From: Hahella sp050299855
Lineage (GTDB): Bacteria > Pseudomonadota > Gammaproteobacteria > Pseudomonadales > Oleiphilaceae
Direction of reading: 5' to 3'
DNA length: 64,000 bases
Assembly (NCBI GenBank): GCA_050299855.1
Contig: JBNKWQ010000010.1
Span: 1 to 64,000, forward strand
Made by a program: the position numbers and the translations under genes. The notes below the pieces were generated by a model. That model was not told where the DNA came from, did no database searches, and saw only the letters and a program-made list of their open reading frames with translations. Shown piece by piece: positions 33,743 to 43,052 of the stretch; the stretch's first letter is position 1, and the number at the start of each line of letters is the position of its first letter.

Positions 33743-33922
33743 TTCTGCGTCCCCTTTTTTTGATATTCACTGGATATCATGCACCTATAGCGATGACTTT
33801 ACGACTTGAAAAGACCGCCATTTTTGGCATAAGTACCCGGTATAGCGTTAAAAGTTTTCAGTTTCCCTCACGGCAATGAAAAAAATAGATGCCGATCGTT
33901 CAGTGTGGTCATGGCGTTAGCC
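33743..33922 (-). other. tssA-tssB intergenic gap
   Basis: 180 bp. It holds an inverted repeat GATAT-N7-ATATC at 33762-33778 close to the tssB start and a weak sigma-70-like pair on the minus strand (TTTTCA, 17 bp, TATAGG). Nothing stronger is seen. Confidence 0.3.
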
Positions 33923-35173
33923 TCAGAAACCGCTATGTAAATCTGCTCCAGAGTCCCATCCTGGTTCCTGTGTCGGTTCTTGCGAAGCTGCAGGGGAGGG
34001 GGCCGGGGCGGACGCTCTAGCAGTCTGTGCCAGTTGGCCTACAGGCACAGCATCGTCTCCGATCTGAATTCCGGTCATTAGAGCATAGTGCATCCTGGCG
34101 CCTTCGTCAGGTATTAACTCTTTTAGCAGGTCTTGCAAGGACAATCTTGCCCAACCAGCAGTTCTTTCAATAGCTCCGCACAATGGTGAGTGTGGTTCTG
34201 TCATACGGAAAAAGTTAGCCACGGATAGTAGTTGGTTGATGGCATCTTCTCTAGAGCGCAATGGACCTGTAGCCATGTTAGCTCCTCCCATTGCCGGACC
34301 TCTGGCGGCACCTCCAGCAGAGGGGATATCCTGCTCCTGGCTTTCCCCATTTTCCTGGGACTGGAGTTTGCTGCCGAGTAGTTGCCTATAAATATCCCGG
34401 ACTTCCTCCAATGCATTGCGTATACCACTGACAGGCAGTGATACATCTCCGGCTTCAGCTTCCACGCACTTCTGGTCGACCAGTGAACCAACTTCAGCCC
34501 AGGTGGCCATAGTAGCTTCAATGTCGTCGAGGTAGTTTTGTGCCGCTACCGGATCAATGAGGTGCAGTTGTTGCTGTATTGCCTCATCGGTTATACCCAG
34601 CTCATTAATTTTGTTGGCCCTTTCATCGAGATCATTCAGTTGCATGGCATCTTGCAGACGCGAGTAGGAAGTCAGGCTCAATGACAGGTCTGTATCCCCG
34701 AATAAAGGGGCATTTTTAATCGGCAGTATGAGTGTTCCGTTTCCCTCCTCACCATTGAGTGATATGAGCGGATATACTCGGGTTTCCATGCCGTCTTCGT
34801 CAGGTTTTGGGTGGATATCGTCCCAGAAGTTCTCGACCAATGCTTTGATTATAATGAAGCCGTCCCTAAGGCCGGCAAATCCGTTTAGTTTTAACAGAGC
34901 CTCGGTAAACCAGGCCGCCACTTCGAGATCTTTGGACTTGCGTTTGAGTATAGATGGGCCCAGGCGGCGGATTTCGCGCCACTGCTCTTGTAATTCAGCT
35001 TCCACATTGGCATCAAAACGGGCCGCTTTTGCCAGGGAAACTATTTTGCGTCTTGCCGCCTTAAGGGTGGCAAAATCTGCGTCGCCATTATCTCTAAGAT
35101 CCGGGCCTGTGGGACCTTCATCCTCAATGGGGGCCAGAAATGGCTCAAGCTCAATAATGGTTTCAGATGCCAT
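33923..35173 (-). CDS. tssA: T6SS assembly protein TssA (ImpA N-terminal domain)
   Basis: The first gene of the tssA-H set. The N-terminal ImpA domain is clear: FLAPIEDEGPTGPDLR, DFATLKAARRKIV, KDLEVAAWFTEALLKLNGFAGLRDG and FWDDIHPKPDEDGMETR. A central A/G/M-rich linker is followed by a C-terminal helical domain (SREDAINQLLSVANFFRMTEPHSP). TssA organises baseplate and sheath polymerisation. ATG at 35173 with AGGAGG 10 bp upstream is preferred over the upstream frame start. Confidence 0.93.
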   Translation of the reverse strand: MASETIIELEPFLAPIEDEGPTGPDLRDNGDADFATLKAARRKIVSLAKAARFDANVEAELQEQWREIRRLGPSILKRKSKDLEVAAWFTEALLKLNGFAGLRDGFIIIKALVENFWDDIHPKPDEDGMETRVYPLISLNGEEGNGTLILPIKNAPLFGDTDLSLSLTSYSRLQDAMQLNDLDERANKINELGITDEAIQQQLHLIDPVAAQNYLDDIEATMATWAEVGSLVDQKCVEAEAGDVSLPVSGIRNALEEVRDIYRQLLGSKLQSQENGESQEQDIPSAGGAARGPAMGGANMATGPLRSREDAINQLLSVANFFRMTEPHSPLCGAIERTAGWARLSLQDLLKELIPDEGARMHYALMTGIQIGDDAVPVGQLAQTARASAPAPSPAASQEPTQEPGWDSGADLHSGF

Positions 35174-35567
35174 GTTATTGGGGCCTCCTGGGCCTTTCAA
35201 TGACGAGAGTTAAATATATCGGTAGGCTGCGTGAGGGTTCTGTCGTATCCAGACAAATAACGCTAACTTACTAAAATGTAAAAAATTTATACCCATAGTT
35301 ATAATCATGCAACCCGTAATCCTGATATCGTTAGATAATGAATATAATCGGCAGCCAGGTTTCTCACACGGAAGCCATGGTTGGGGAAGTATAAATTCCA
35401 TACATCTTGGGTAGAAAATGCTAAATTCGCTAAAAATCAATGGGTAATGAATCGATTCGTAGAAAGCATAGCAGATTCCACTAGCATCTCTACTAATTAC
35501 GGGAAATCTTGAACCTTGTTACAGGAATACTTGAATTGTGTGCTTGCATAAAGATGGTTAAAAGTAG
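35174..35567. other. Divergent promoter region of the T6SS operon
   Basis: About 390 bp, AT-rich, between tssA (minus) and the lipoprotein hydrolase gene (plus). On the minus strand AGGATTACGGGTTGCA (35308-35323) has a good sigma-54 -12 half but a poor -24 half, so I do not call it. No other regulator site, RNA or repeat is evident. Confidence 0.4.
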
Positions 35568-36455
35568 ATGCGAATTAGCTGGGTGTTAATATTGTGCGGA
35601 TTAATCTCCGGATGCAGCGGTATTGCAATATTAGAAGGGGCTGCCGGTGAAAGGGTTGTCCACCTGCAGTCACAGTTCTTCGAACATAAAGTACTGGTGA
35701 AACCTCAGCAGATACTTGAGCCTGATAAACAAGTGCTTTCCAGTGAGGTGATAGTTGTAGTCGTCGAAGGAGATGGAATGCCCTGGAAAGAATCTGGTGT
35801 TTTGGCTTTAGATCCCACCCCTTCAGACCCACTGATGCTTGACTGGTATCGACAGTGGACTGGTAGTGCTATTTACCTGGGGCGACCTTGTTACTATGGA
35901 GCCAAAGAACTTCAGCCACCTAAACCGCAGGTAGAAATTCACACCGTTTATAGACTAAGCAGTTGTAACCCGTACTGGTTTAGCATGGGGCGATACAGCC
36001 AGCCTGTCGTGCAAAGTATGGTGGAGGTTTTATCCGAAATTCTGCCAGCAGAAACCAGGGTGGTGATTTTGGGACACAGTGGAGGGGGCGCGCTTGCCAT
36101 GTTGATGGCAGCAAAGCTTGATCAAGTAGTTGCTGTCGTTACTCTTGCAGCCAACCTGGATGTCCAGAAGTGGGTGGAATTTCATGACTATACGCCACTC
36201 TACGGTTCACTTGATCCCGCGAGAGAAAATGTGTTACCTCCACGAATCAGGCAATTGCATATGGCCAGTGCTGCTGATGACGTGATATTGCCTGCCTGGA
36301 TCAAGGCCGAAGCTCGGCGACAGGAAGGAGAGTATGTTGAGTGGCAGACTAGTGCAAACCGGACTGAAGTTGGCGATGTGCAGGGAGCTCATGGTCTTTG
36401 GCGTGATAAATGGGCCGCCATTAACATGGAAATTCTGCGCTTGACGTCGAAATAA
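35568..36455 (+). CDS. Alpha/beta-hydrolase lipoprotein
   Basis: A 295-residue protein with a lipoprotein signal (LILCGLISGC, Cys16). The serine hydrolase nucleophile elbow is VILGHSGGGALAML, a later DD-x-x-LP segment (SAADDVILP) may hold the acid, and GAHGLWRDKW near the end may hold the catalytic His. Several cysteines (GRPCYYGA, LSSCNPYW) suggest periplasmic disulfides. It is divergent from the T6SS operon. It could be a periplasmic esterase; its signal peptide argues against its being a classical T6SS lipase effector. Substrate unknown. Confidence 0.75.
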   Translation: MRISWVLILCGLISGCSGIAILEGAAGERVVHLQSQFFEHKVLVKPQQILEPDKQVLSSEVIVVVVEGDGMPWKESGVLALDPTPSDPLMLDWYRQWTGSAIYLGRPCYYGAKELQPPKPQVEIHTVYRLSSCNPYWFSMGRYSQPVVQSMVEVLSEILPAETRVVILGHSGGGALAMLMAAKLDQVVAVVTLAANLDVQKWVEFHDYTPLYGSLDPARENVLPPRIRQLHMASAADDVILPAWIKAEARRQEGEYVEWQTSANRTEVGDVQGAHGLWRDKWAAINMEILRLTSK

Positions 36456-36700
36456 CCGGATAAAAATTTTTTTGATCAACAGACCCGAGGGTAAGTGGAT
36501 TGGCTGGTGGTTTTAAAGTGGCAAAATATTGGCGTCCGTATACGGGATTTTCAGCCTAAATAGCGCTTTATCAGTAACTGGTTTGCATTTTTAGCAGGCT
36601 GTCAGCTCGTTATACAGCCAAATTTTTGTTTCCGACTAAACTTAAGGGAACGGACTGGGACTAAAATCAGGGTGTTCCTGATTTCATATACAAATGGTGG

Positions 36701-38602
36701 ATGACCATGCAGTTTCTGAAATTTTTGATAGCGCCTAACCGCCTTAGTTCAAGAGAACCAATGGCAACTATGCGTACATTTCTACAGCCACAATTCAAAA
36801 AGTCAGCAATTTTGGCCGGGATTTTGGGGCTGACCGCCTGTTCAGGCCCTGCTGTTAATGATTCAGCCGGTGGCGAAGAAGAAAATGCCGATAACCTGAT
36901 GGTGGTTGATTGTCTTTTACCCGGCCAAGTCAGGCAGTTGGGTTCAAGTGCCAGATTCCTTACGGCACGCAGGCCTATTAAGACTACAGCCTCAGACTGC
37001 GCTATTCGTGGCGGCGAATATACGGCGTTTGACCGTGCAGACTATGCCACGGCATTGAAAGTCTGGTTGGATCAGGCCAAGACCGGTGACCCTGAAGCCC
37101 AGACCTATGTGGGTGAAATATACGAGAAAGGGTTGGGGCTATCCCCGGACTATGAAGTCGCTGCTATCTGGTACCGCCGTGCCGCTGATCAGGGCTTTAC
37201 CCGCGCACAGATCAACCTTGGGAATCTTTACGAGAAGGGGTTGGGGGTTGCTAAGAACCCTGTGGAGGCACTGAATTGGTATCGTAAAGCATCTGGTCTC
37301 AATACAGATAAGCTGCAATATGCTTCCACTATCATCGCTAACGAAACGCTCCAGACAGAGTTGACTAGTTTGCAAGGAGAGGTTTCTACGCTACGCGAAA
37401 CTCAAAAGCAAACCGAAGCTGAATTGCAGCGTACTAAAGAGCAGGCTGCCGCGAAGCAGCAGGCAACTGAAGTGGCAATGATTACGGCTGACTCGCTGGT
37501 ACCGCCACCCTCAATACAGATTTTGGATCCCCCGATCTCTCTGACCCGCAGTGGTCCTACAGCATTGCTGCGTAGCGCACTCAGCACTAAAGAAGTCATC
37601 GGGAAGGTTGATAGCTCTATCGGTGTTAGAAGCTTTTCCGTCAATGGCTTACCGGTGGAGCTGGATGAATACAATCTGTTCTTTGTGTCGGTACCTGTCA
37701 CGGGCTCACGTACTAATGTGAAGCTTCAGGCACAGGATGTGGAAGATCAGCAGGTAGGTTTTGAATTCACCATGTTTCTGGATCAAGCTGCCGCTGCAGC
37801 CAAGTCTGAGCATTTTAGTTTCGATGCCGGAACCAAATCACCCCAGTTTGACGGTGTCAGTTTTGGCCGGTATTACGCGTTGGTAATTGGTAACCAGGAC
37901 TACAAACACTATGTTGATCTGGAAACTCCTGCCAATGACGCACGCCAGATTGCTGAAATTCTGAGTAAACGCTATGGCTTTACTACGCAATTAGTGCTTA
38001 ACGCCAATCGTTACGAAATTCTTTCTGCTCTCAATGAAATGCGCGAAAAACTAACAGATAAAGATAATCTTCTCATCTACTATGCCGGCCATGGTGAACT
38101 CGATGCCGAGAACGATCGGGGTTATTGGCTACCGGTAGATGCTGAGCCCGGCAATACTGCCAACTGGTTATCTAATGTCTCAATATCAGACCAGTTAAAT
38201 ACCTTGCGCGCAAAACATGTCATGGTGGTTGCTGATTCCTGTTATGCAGGAACTTTGTCTACGGCTTCAGTTGCCAGGCAAGGGGCTATCAGTAGTGATG
38301 AAGTCCAGAAAGAATGGATTGAAGTCATGCTGGAGGTTAAAGCCAGGACGGTGATGACTTCCGGTGGCATTCGCCCTGTGCTGGACAGTGGCGGCGGTGA
38401 ACATTCGGTATTTGCCAAGTCATTTATCGATGCTTTGAATGGCAACAAGTCACTTTTGGATGGTAATAGATTGTTCCTTTCCGTGTTGGGTGATGTGCGG
38501 AAGCGTTCTAAAGACTTGGGCCTTGAACAGATTCCCGATTATGGTGCTATCAAGTACGCAGGTCATGAGGCAGGCGAATTTTTCTTCGTACCGGCTTCCT
38601 GA
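36701..38602 (+). CDS. SEL1-repeat, caspase-domain (C14) lipoprotein
   Basis: A secreted caspase-like protein. After a lipoprotein signal (ILGLTACSG, Cys47 from the first ATG; in-frame ATGs at 36761 and 36770 give a more normal signal peptide) come two SEL1-type repeats (about 110-195: AQTYVGEIYEKGLG, AQINLGNLYEKGLG). Next are a coiled coil (about 220-255, LQGEVSTLRETQKQTEAEL) and a linker with Ig-like strands. The peptidase C14 domain spans about 388-630 with catalytic YYAGHG (His464) and DSCYAG (Cys514). Both residues of the dyad are intact, so it may be active in the periplasm. It lies between the T6SS core and a PpkA-like kinase; substrate unknown. Confidence 0.88.
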   Translation: MTMQFLKFLIAPNRLSSREPMATMRTFLQPQFKKSAILAGILGLTACSGPAVNDSAGGEEENADNLMVVDCLLPGQVRQLGSSARFLTARRPIKTTASDCAIRGGEYTAFDRADYATALKVWLDQAKTGDPEAQTYVGEIYEKGLGLSPDYEVAAIWYRRAADQGFTRAQINLGNLYEKGLGVAKNPVEALNWYRKASGLNTDKLQYASTIIANETLQTELTSLQGEVSTLRETQKQTEAELQRTKEQAAAKQQATEVAMITADSLVPPPSIQILDPPISLTRSGPTALLRSALSTKEVIGKVDSSIGVRSFSVNGLPVELDEYNLFFVSVPVTGSRTNVKLQAQDVEDQQVGFEFTMFLDQAAAAAKSEHFSFDAGTKSPQFDGVSFGRYYALVIGNQDYKHYVDLETPANDARQIAEILSKRYGFTTQLVLNANRYEILSALNEMREKLTDKDNLLIYYAGHGELDAENDRGYWLPVDAEPGNTANWLSNVSISDQLNTLRAKHVMVVADSCYAGTLSTASVARQGAISSDEVQKEWIEVMLEVKARTVMTSGGIRPVLDSGGGEHSVFAKSFIDALNGNKSLLDGNRLFLSVLGDVRKRSKDLGLEQIPDYGAIKYAGHEAGEFFFVPAS

Positions 38603-38994
38603 GCGCCAAAATCAGAAACAGCCGGATCATACCGGATCTATAGATCAGGGCGAGATAAGGATTGGCTGTCTCCTGAGAAAAATATCACCGCTACACCTGT
38701 ATTAATAAGCTCTTCTGCCTCTGGGTAGAAGAGCTTATTCCATATTGGCCTCCCTTATAAGCCTAACCATACTTCTGTTCTAAGTCAGACTATTCTCTTG
38801 CCTGATCTTATTCGCCTTTTTGTGGGTTCTCAGCCCGACCTCTACGCAAAATTCCTGGCAACTCCTGAGAAATGCGGTAAGGTTGATATACTATTACTGG
38901 ACATTGTTTGCAGGTGATGTTTAACCAACAAGCCTATGCGGACAAGCCATGTTGGAATTCAAAAGCAAGGTTAAATAAAGGATAGCTGCAGGGC
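38603..38994 (+). other. 392-bp gap between caspase and kinase genes
   Basis: Holds the terminator at 38704-38739; the rest (38740-38994) must carry the kinase promoter. No gene or further structure is recognised. Confidence 0.4.
38704..38739. terminator. Terminator hairpin after the caspase-domain gene
   Basis: Perfect 13-bp stem AATAAGCTCTTCT / AGAAGAGCTTATT with a 10-nt loop, about 100 bp after the stop. The A/T ends of the stem act as a short tail. Confidence 0.6.
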
Positions 38995-40518
38995 ATGTCA
39001 GATACCCAGATATATGAACCGGATACTTCGGGAACGCGCACTTTTGGAAAGTATCAGGTTATAAAAGAACTTGGCCGTGGTGCTATGGGAGTGGTTTATC
39101 AATGTTTCGATCCGGACTTTGAGCGTACTGTAGCGATTAAGATCTTGTCTCCTGAGCTGCTCAGCCTTGACAGTACCGGAGAATATCGGCAGCGATTCAA
39201 GAACGAAATGAAAGCGGCAGGACGCTTATCTCACCCGAATGTCATTAATGTATACGACGCTGGTGAGCAGGAAGGCGTGCCCTATTTCGTCATGGAGTAT
39301 GTCGATGGAATAGAACTCAAACAGGCGCTTGACGATGGTGAGCGGTTCGAGCTGCAAAAGACATTGCGCTTGATGAGAGATATCCTGAACGGGCTGGGAT
39401 ACATCCACAAAAACGGGATTACTCACCGGGACCTTAAACCTGCCAATATATTTATCACTCGGGATGGCTCCGCAAAGATTACTGACTTCGGTATTGCCAA
39501 GCTGGAAAGTTCCGAACTGACCAGGGTGGGTACTATTATCGGATCGCCGCGGTTCATGTCCCCGGAACAGTGTCAGGGGCTGCATGTTGACACGCGAAGC
39601 GATTTGTTCTCTGCAGGTATTATTTTTTACCAGTTGTTAACCAATGAGCACTGCTTTGATGCCAATAGTCCTACGGCGATCATGCAGAAGATTATCCACA
39701 GTTCACCCGAAGCCCCTTCGGTATTAATCCCAACGCTGGCCAAACCGTACGATGATGTCGTATTCAAAGCTCTGGAAAAAACACAGGAAAAACGCTTTCA
39801 GACTGCTGAAGAATTTATCGAAGCCCTTGAAGCTGCAGTTGCCGGTAAAAAAATTACCCCGAGTTCTCCTGTGCCCAAAATCCTCGGGGCTGCAGCCGGC
39901 ATTCTTATGGGGGCGTTTGCGGCAATCTATTTTCTACCCCAGTTTATCAGCGATAAACCTGCGAGCGAAGTTCAGGGTACAGCATCTGCTAAAGCAACAT
40001 CCGGTGCTGATGGAGATCCGGTGCAAACCGAAAAACTGCCTGGCGGGGAAGGGGGTGATAGCTTGTCAGGAGATTTGAAATCGGTGGATAGCACAGGTAA
40101 TAGCACGGACAAGGTAACAAATGTTGATCAAAGCGAGCAGGGAAAAGTTGCTCCGGAAAAAATCGCCTCACAAACTCTTACGGTCCCTGATGCAGCCGGC
40201 CAAGCGGATAACCTTTCACCAGGATTGGCTGCAAAGGTTGATAAATTGCTCAAGGTAGCGAAGGTTCATCAACTACAAGGGCGCTTGGTCACACCTTCGG
40301 GATCCAGCGCCTATGACGCCTATCGGATTGTGCTGGACATTGATCCAGGCAATGCCAGGGCGATAGCAGGTCTTGAATCGCTTGAGCAGACACTGGTGAA
40401 AAAAATCAGAGAGCTTAATGAGAATGGTAACGAAGATCTGGCCCATAGCCAGGCATTGGCCGGCGCGAAATTGTTCCCTCAAAATAATGATCTAACTCGG
40501 TTGGCTGAGTCAAAATGA
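38995..40518 (+). CDS. PpkA-like transmembrane Ser/Thr protein kinase
   Basis: A 507-residue protein. Kinase domain about 18-280: glycine loop LGRGAMGVVY (26-35), VAIK with Lys49, HRDLKPAN with Asp146, DFG at 164-166, and SPRFMSPEQ in the activation/P+1 region. One membrane helix at about 296-314 (ILGAAAGILMGAFAAIYFL) leads to a periplasmic Ser/Asp-rich stretch and a C-terminal TPR-like helical region (SSAYDAYRIVLDIDPGNARAI). PpkA-type kinases regulate T6SS assembly by phosphorylating Fha in known systems, so this is the plausible role, although no fha or pppA gene is in the window. It overlaps the SDR gene by 4 bp (ATGA). Confidence 0.9.
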   Translation: MSDTQIYEPDTSGTRTFGKYQVIKELGRGAMGVVYQCFDPDFERTVAIKILSPELLSLDSTGEYRQRFKNEMKAAGRLSHPNVINVYDAGEQEGVPYFVMEYVDGIELKQALDDGERFELQKTLRLMRDILNGLGYIHKNGITHRDLKPANIFITRDGSAKITDFGIAKLESSELTRVGTIIGSPRFMSPEQCQGLHVDTRSDLFSAGIIFYQLLTNEHCFDANSPTAIMQKIIHSSPEAPSVLIPTLAKPYDDVVFKALEKTQEKRFQTAEEFIEALEAAVAGKKITPSSPVPKILGAAAGILMGAFAAIYFLPQFISDKPASEVQGTASAKATSGADGDPVQTEKLPGGEGGDSLSGDLKSVDSTGNSTDKVTNVDQSEQGKVAPEKIASQTLTVPDAAGQADNLSPGLAAKVDKLLKVAKVHQLQGRLVTPSGSSAYDAYRIVLDIDPGNARAIAGLESLEQTLVKKIRELNENGNEDLAHSQALAGAKLFPQNNDLTRLAESK

Positions 40519-41321
40519 AAGACAAGATTGTGGTGATTACGGGAGCGGCATCGGGCATTGGCGCGGCATTGGCGGAAGAATGTGCCAGCCGTGGCGCAGT
40601 AGTGGCACTATCGGATATTCAGCCGGATAAGGCAGAAATCTGGTTAAAACAAGTCGGTGCCAAGGGGTTGGTAGATAAGCTTGATGTGAGTAACCGCGAG
40701 GACGTAACTACCCATGTCGCCAGAGTAGAAAAAGAGCTGGGTCCTGTCGATGTCATGATTAACAACGCGGGTGTTGCGTTGTCTGCTACTGTTGCTGAAA
40801 TGTCGATAGAAGATTTCCGCTGGGTTATGGATATTAACTTTTGGGGAGTGGTTTATGGCACTCAGGCGGTCTTACCTGGAATGCTTGAACGCAATCGCGG
40901 CACCATTGTTAATATATCGAGTCTTTTTGGTTTGATCGGAGTACCAACACAATCGGCATACAATGCCAGTAAGTTCGCCGTGAGGGGCTTCACAGAAGCG
41001 CTCAGGGCAGAGCTGTCAGATTCCGCCGTCAAGGCTCTCTGTGTTCATCCTGGGGGAATTAAAACCAATATTGCCAGAAATTCGAGATTTGCCTCTGGGA
41101 TAGATGGCGGGACCGAAAAAAGTAAAGCAGTACAGGATTTTGACCGCATTGCAAAGGTGGCGCCTGCAAAAGCGGCTAAGCTGATTGTAAATGCGGTGGC
41201 TAAAGGTAAATCGAGATTATTGATTGGCAATGATGCCAAGATCCTGGATATTCTTCAAAGAAGTTTTCCAACCGGGTACAGCTCTGCCTTAACCACCCTC
41301 ATTGCCAAGGCAAAGCACTGA
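40515..41321 (+). CDS. Short-chain dehydrogenase/reductase
   Basis: A 268-residue classical SDR: nucleotide loop TGAASGIGAAL, NNAGVAL, catalytic Ser in NISSLFGL, and the YNASK motif (Tyr-x-x-x-Lys). PGGIKTN follows the catalytic part. The ATG overlaps the kinase stop (ATGA), so the two are translationally coupled although no functional link is known. The substrate cannot be deduced. Followed by a strong intrinsic terminator. Confidence 0.88.
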   Translation: MKDKIVVITGAASGIGAALAEECASRGAVVALSDIQPDKAEIWLKQVGAKGLVDKLDVSNREDVTTHVARVEKELGPVDVMINNAGVALSATVAEMSIEDFRWVMDINFWGVVYGTQAVLPGMLERNRGTIVNISSLFGLIGVPTQSAYNASKFAVRGFTEALRAELSDSAVKALCVHPGGIKTNIARNSRFASGIDGGTEKSKAVQDFDRIAKVAPAKAAKLIVNAVAKGKSRLLIGNDAKILDILQRSFPTGYSSALTTLIAKAKH

Positions 41322-41331
41322 TACAGGCATA

Positions 41332-41361
41332 AAAAAACCAGGAGCAACTTCCTGGTTTTTT
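41332..41361. terminator. Bidirectional intrinsic terminator (SDR / DUF1329)
   Basis: Stem AAAAAACCAGGA / TCCTGGTTTTTT (12 bp) with a GCAACT loop and T tracts on both strands, between convergent genes. Confidence 0.9.
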
Positions 41362-41397
41362 GCTATGGCCACTGCAGGCGTAGGATTACTGTGACAA

Positions 41398-42774
41398 TTA
41401 CCGTTTTGCTTCACGCCGTACAGCAGATGTCGAGAAATCATTCAGGCGGAAACCGGGTTTGAAGTTATAGGGATCCGGTTCCTGATTATCCAGTCCTTCC
41501 ACCAGGTAACGATCACTTTTCAGATCATACACCACTTCTAATGCAGTCCAGACCAGTGGTTGATCATAGTAATTCATTGCATGGCCTTCCTGCACACGCC
41601 ACAGGTCGCCATTGCCGTCATATTCTTCAGTAACAAGGACCTGCCAGGAGTCTTCATCGATGTAGAGGACGCGCTTGGAGTAAATGTGCTGGATGCCGAC
41701 TCGCAGTTTACCCTCAACGACCCATACACGGTGAAGTTCGTAGCGCGACAAATCCTGGTTTATATGAGAAGCATCAATTATATCGTCGTAGCGGATTGAC
41801 TTGTCGTTTAAGCGGTATGCATTGTAAGGGACATACATTTCTTTCTTGCCCACAATTTTCCACTCATACTGATCTGGAGCCCCGTTGAACATATCATATT
41901 GGTCTGTGGCTCTGAGCCCATCGGTATTTGGAAGGTCGGAGTCATAGGCCAGACTCGGAGATCTGCGTAAACGCCGTTGACCGGCAAAGTACTGCCAGGC
42001 TTTTCTGGGGGAACTCACTTGATCAATCGACTCATGCACAAGGCTGATATTACCTGCTTGCTTTGGAGGGGACAGTGTCAGGACCTTGAGATAGAAAAAT
42101 TTATTTTCAAACTTGCGCGCATCGAGTTCCTCCTGAGCATAAATAAAAATAATGTCCCGCTCGGTCATGATCGGCGTATAGGAGCCGCCAGAGGTCACTG
42201 CTGCATAGCCAGATTTAGATGAAACGGCGTCTCCCCGGAACCGAAGGACATGATTCCAAAGAATTTCTTCAGCAGATTGTGGAATAGGAAAAGGGCTGGA
42301 GACAGATCCGTTTTTAACGCCAGCGCCTAGTTTCAGCAATTCAGCATTTAAAGCGTTTTGCTTAAGTGCATCATAAACTTGCTGGGTATAGGACGCGCTA
42401 CGGCGACTTGGATACACATGTATTTTATAGCTCGCGGGGTGCGACTTTAACAGCGTCTGATGGCCAGTTGTTAGTTTGTCTTTGACTTTATTAAAATTCT
42501 CAGCAGTGATGGTAAATTCAATTGGATCGCCGGCAAATGGATCTATATAGTTCCCCCCAGGTTGGTATCCTGCCGGTGGGGCAGTAATCCCGCCTGTCCA
42601 TGCGGGAATAGTGCCTTCAATATTACCCCCGCGTTCTGCTCCAACAGGCGTGAGCTCAGAATCTAGTTTCAATACATCCTGCCGACTCACCTTAGCTTGA
42701 ACTGAAGAAATACCAGCTCCTAACGCAAGTGCTAGTCCAATTCCGCTAAATCGGAGTTTAATTTTAGCCATCAT
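41398..42774 (-). CDS. DUF1329-family outer-membrane-associated protein
   Basis: A 458-residue secreted protein with a Sec signal ending ISSVQA. The DUF1329 pattern is clear: LTPVGAERGGN-x-GTIPAWTGGI, an N-terminal YIDPFAGDPIEFTIT segment, SYTQQVYDALKQNA, FAGQRRLRRSPSLAYD, and a RYELHRVWVVEG region. LolA/LolB-like fold proteins of this family often pair with a DUF1302-type barrel and lipid or sterol uptake genes; the barrel gene at 45052 is a possible partner, 2.3 kb away across lexA. Two consecutive ATG codons could start it. Confidence 0.88.
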   Translation of the reverse strand: MMAKIKLRFSGIGLALALGAGISSVQAKVSRQDVLKLDSELTPVGAERGGNIEGTIPAWTGGITAPPAGYQPGGNYIDPFAGDPIEFTITAENFNKVKDKLTTGHQTLLKSHPASYKIHVYPSRRSASYTQQVYDALKQNALNAELLKLGAGVKNGSVSSPFPIPQSAEEILWNHVLRFRGDAVSSKSGYAAVTSGGSYTPIMTERDIIFIYAQEELDARKFENKFFYLKVLTLSPPKQAGNISLVHESIDQVSSPRKAWQYFAGQRRLRRSPSLAYDSDLPNTDGLRATDQYDMFNGAPDQYEWKIVGKKEMYVPYNAYRLNDKSIRYDDIIDASHINQDLSRYELHRVWVVEGKLRVGIQHIYSKRVLYIDEDSWQVLVTEEYDGNGDLWRVQEGHAMNYYDQPLVWTALEVVYDLKSDRYLVEGLDNQEPDPYNFKPGFRLNDFSTSAVRREAKR

Positions 42775-43052
42775 AATAGTGGTATACGCTCGTATTGCTT
42801 GATTTCTAATAATTGGCCGAGATTTTATCTATTAGAGATACCTTAGTAGAAACAACGATTTATGCAAATTTGTAACGGATTGAAATAAGTATTACTCATT
42901 TCATAGTAAAAAGCTTTAAGAAGAAATAGCTCTGGAGATCCGATATGATGGGGTTCAGTATATGAAGTGCGTGATAGCAATTATTAGCTGTACGTGACGG
43001 TTCTTATTAGTAGTGTGTATTCAATTAATATAGCCACAGTGAGGATGTCGGG

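Noticed and set aside
35308..35323. Possible sigma-54 promoter for tssA on the minus strand (AGGATTACGGGTTGCA)
   Set aside because: The -12 half and GG-N10-GC spacing fit, but only about 8 of 13 specified positions match and the -24 half lacks CAC; too weak to call.
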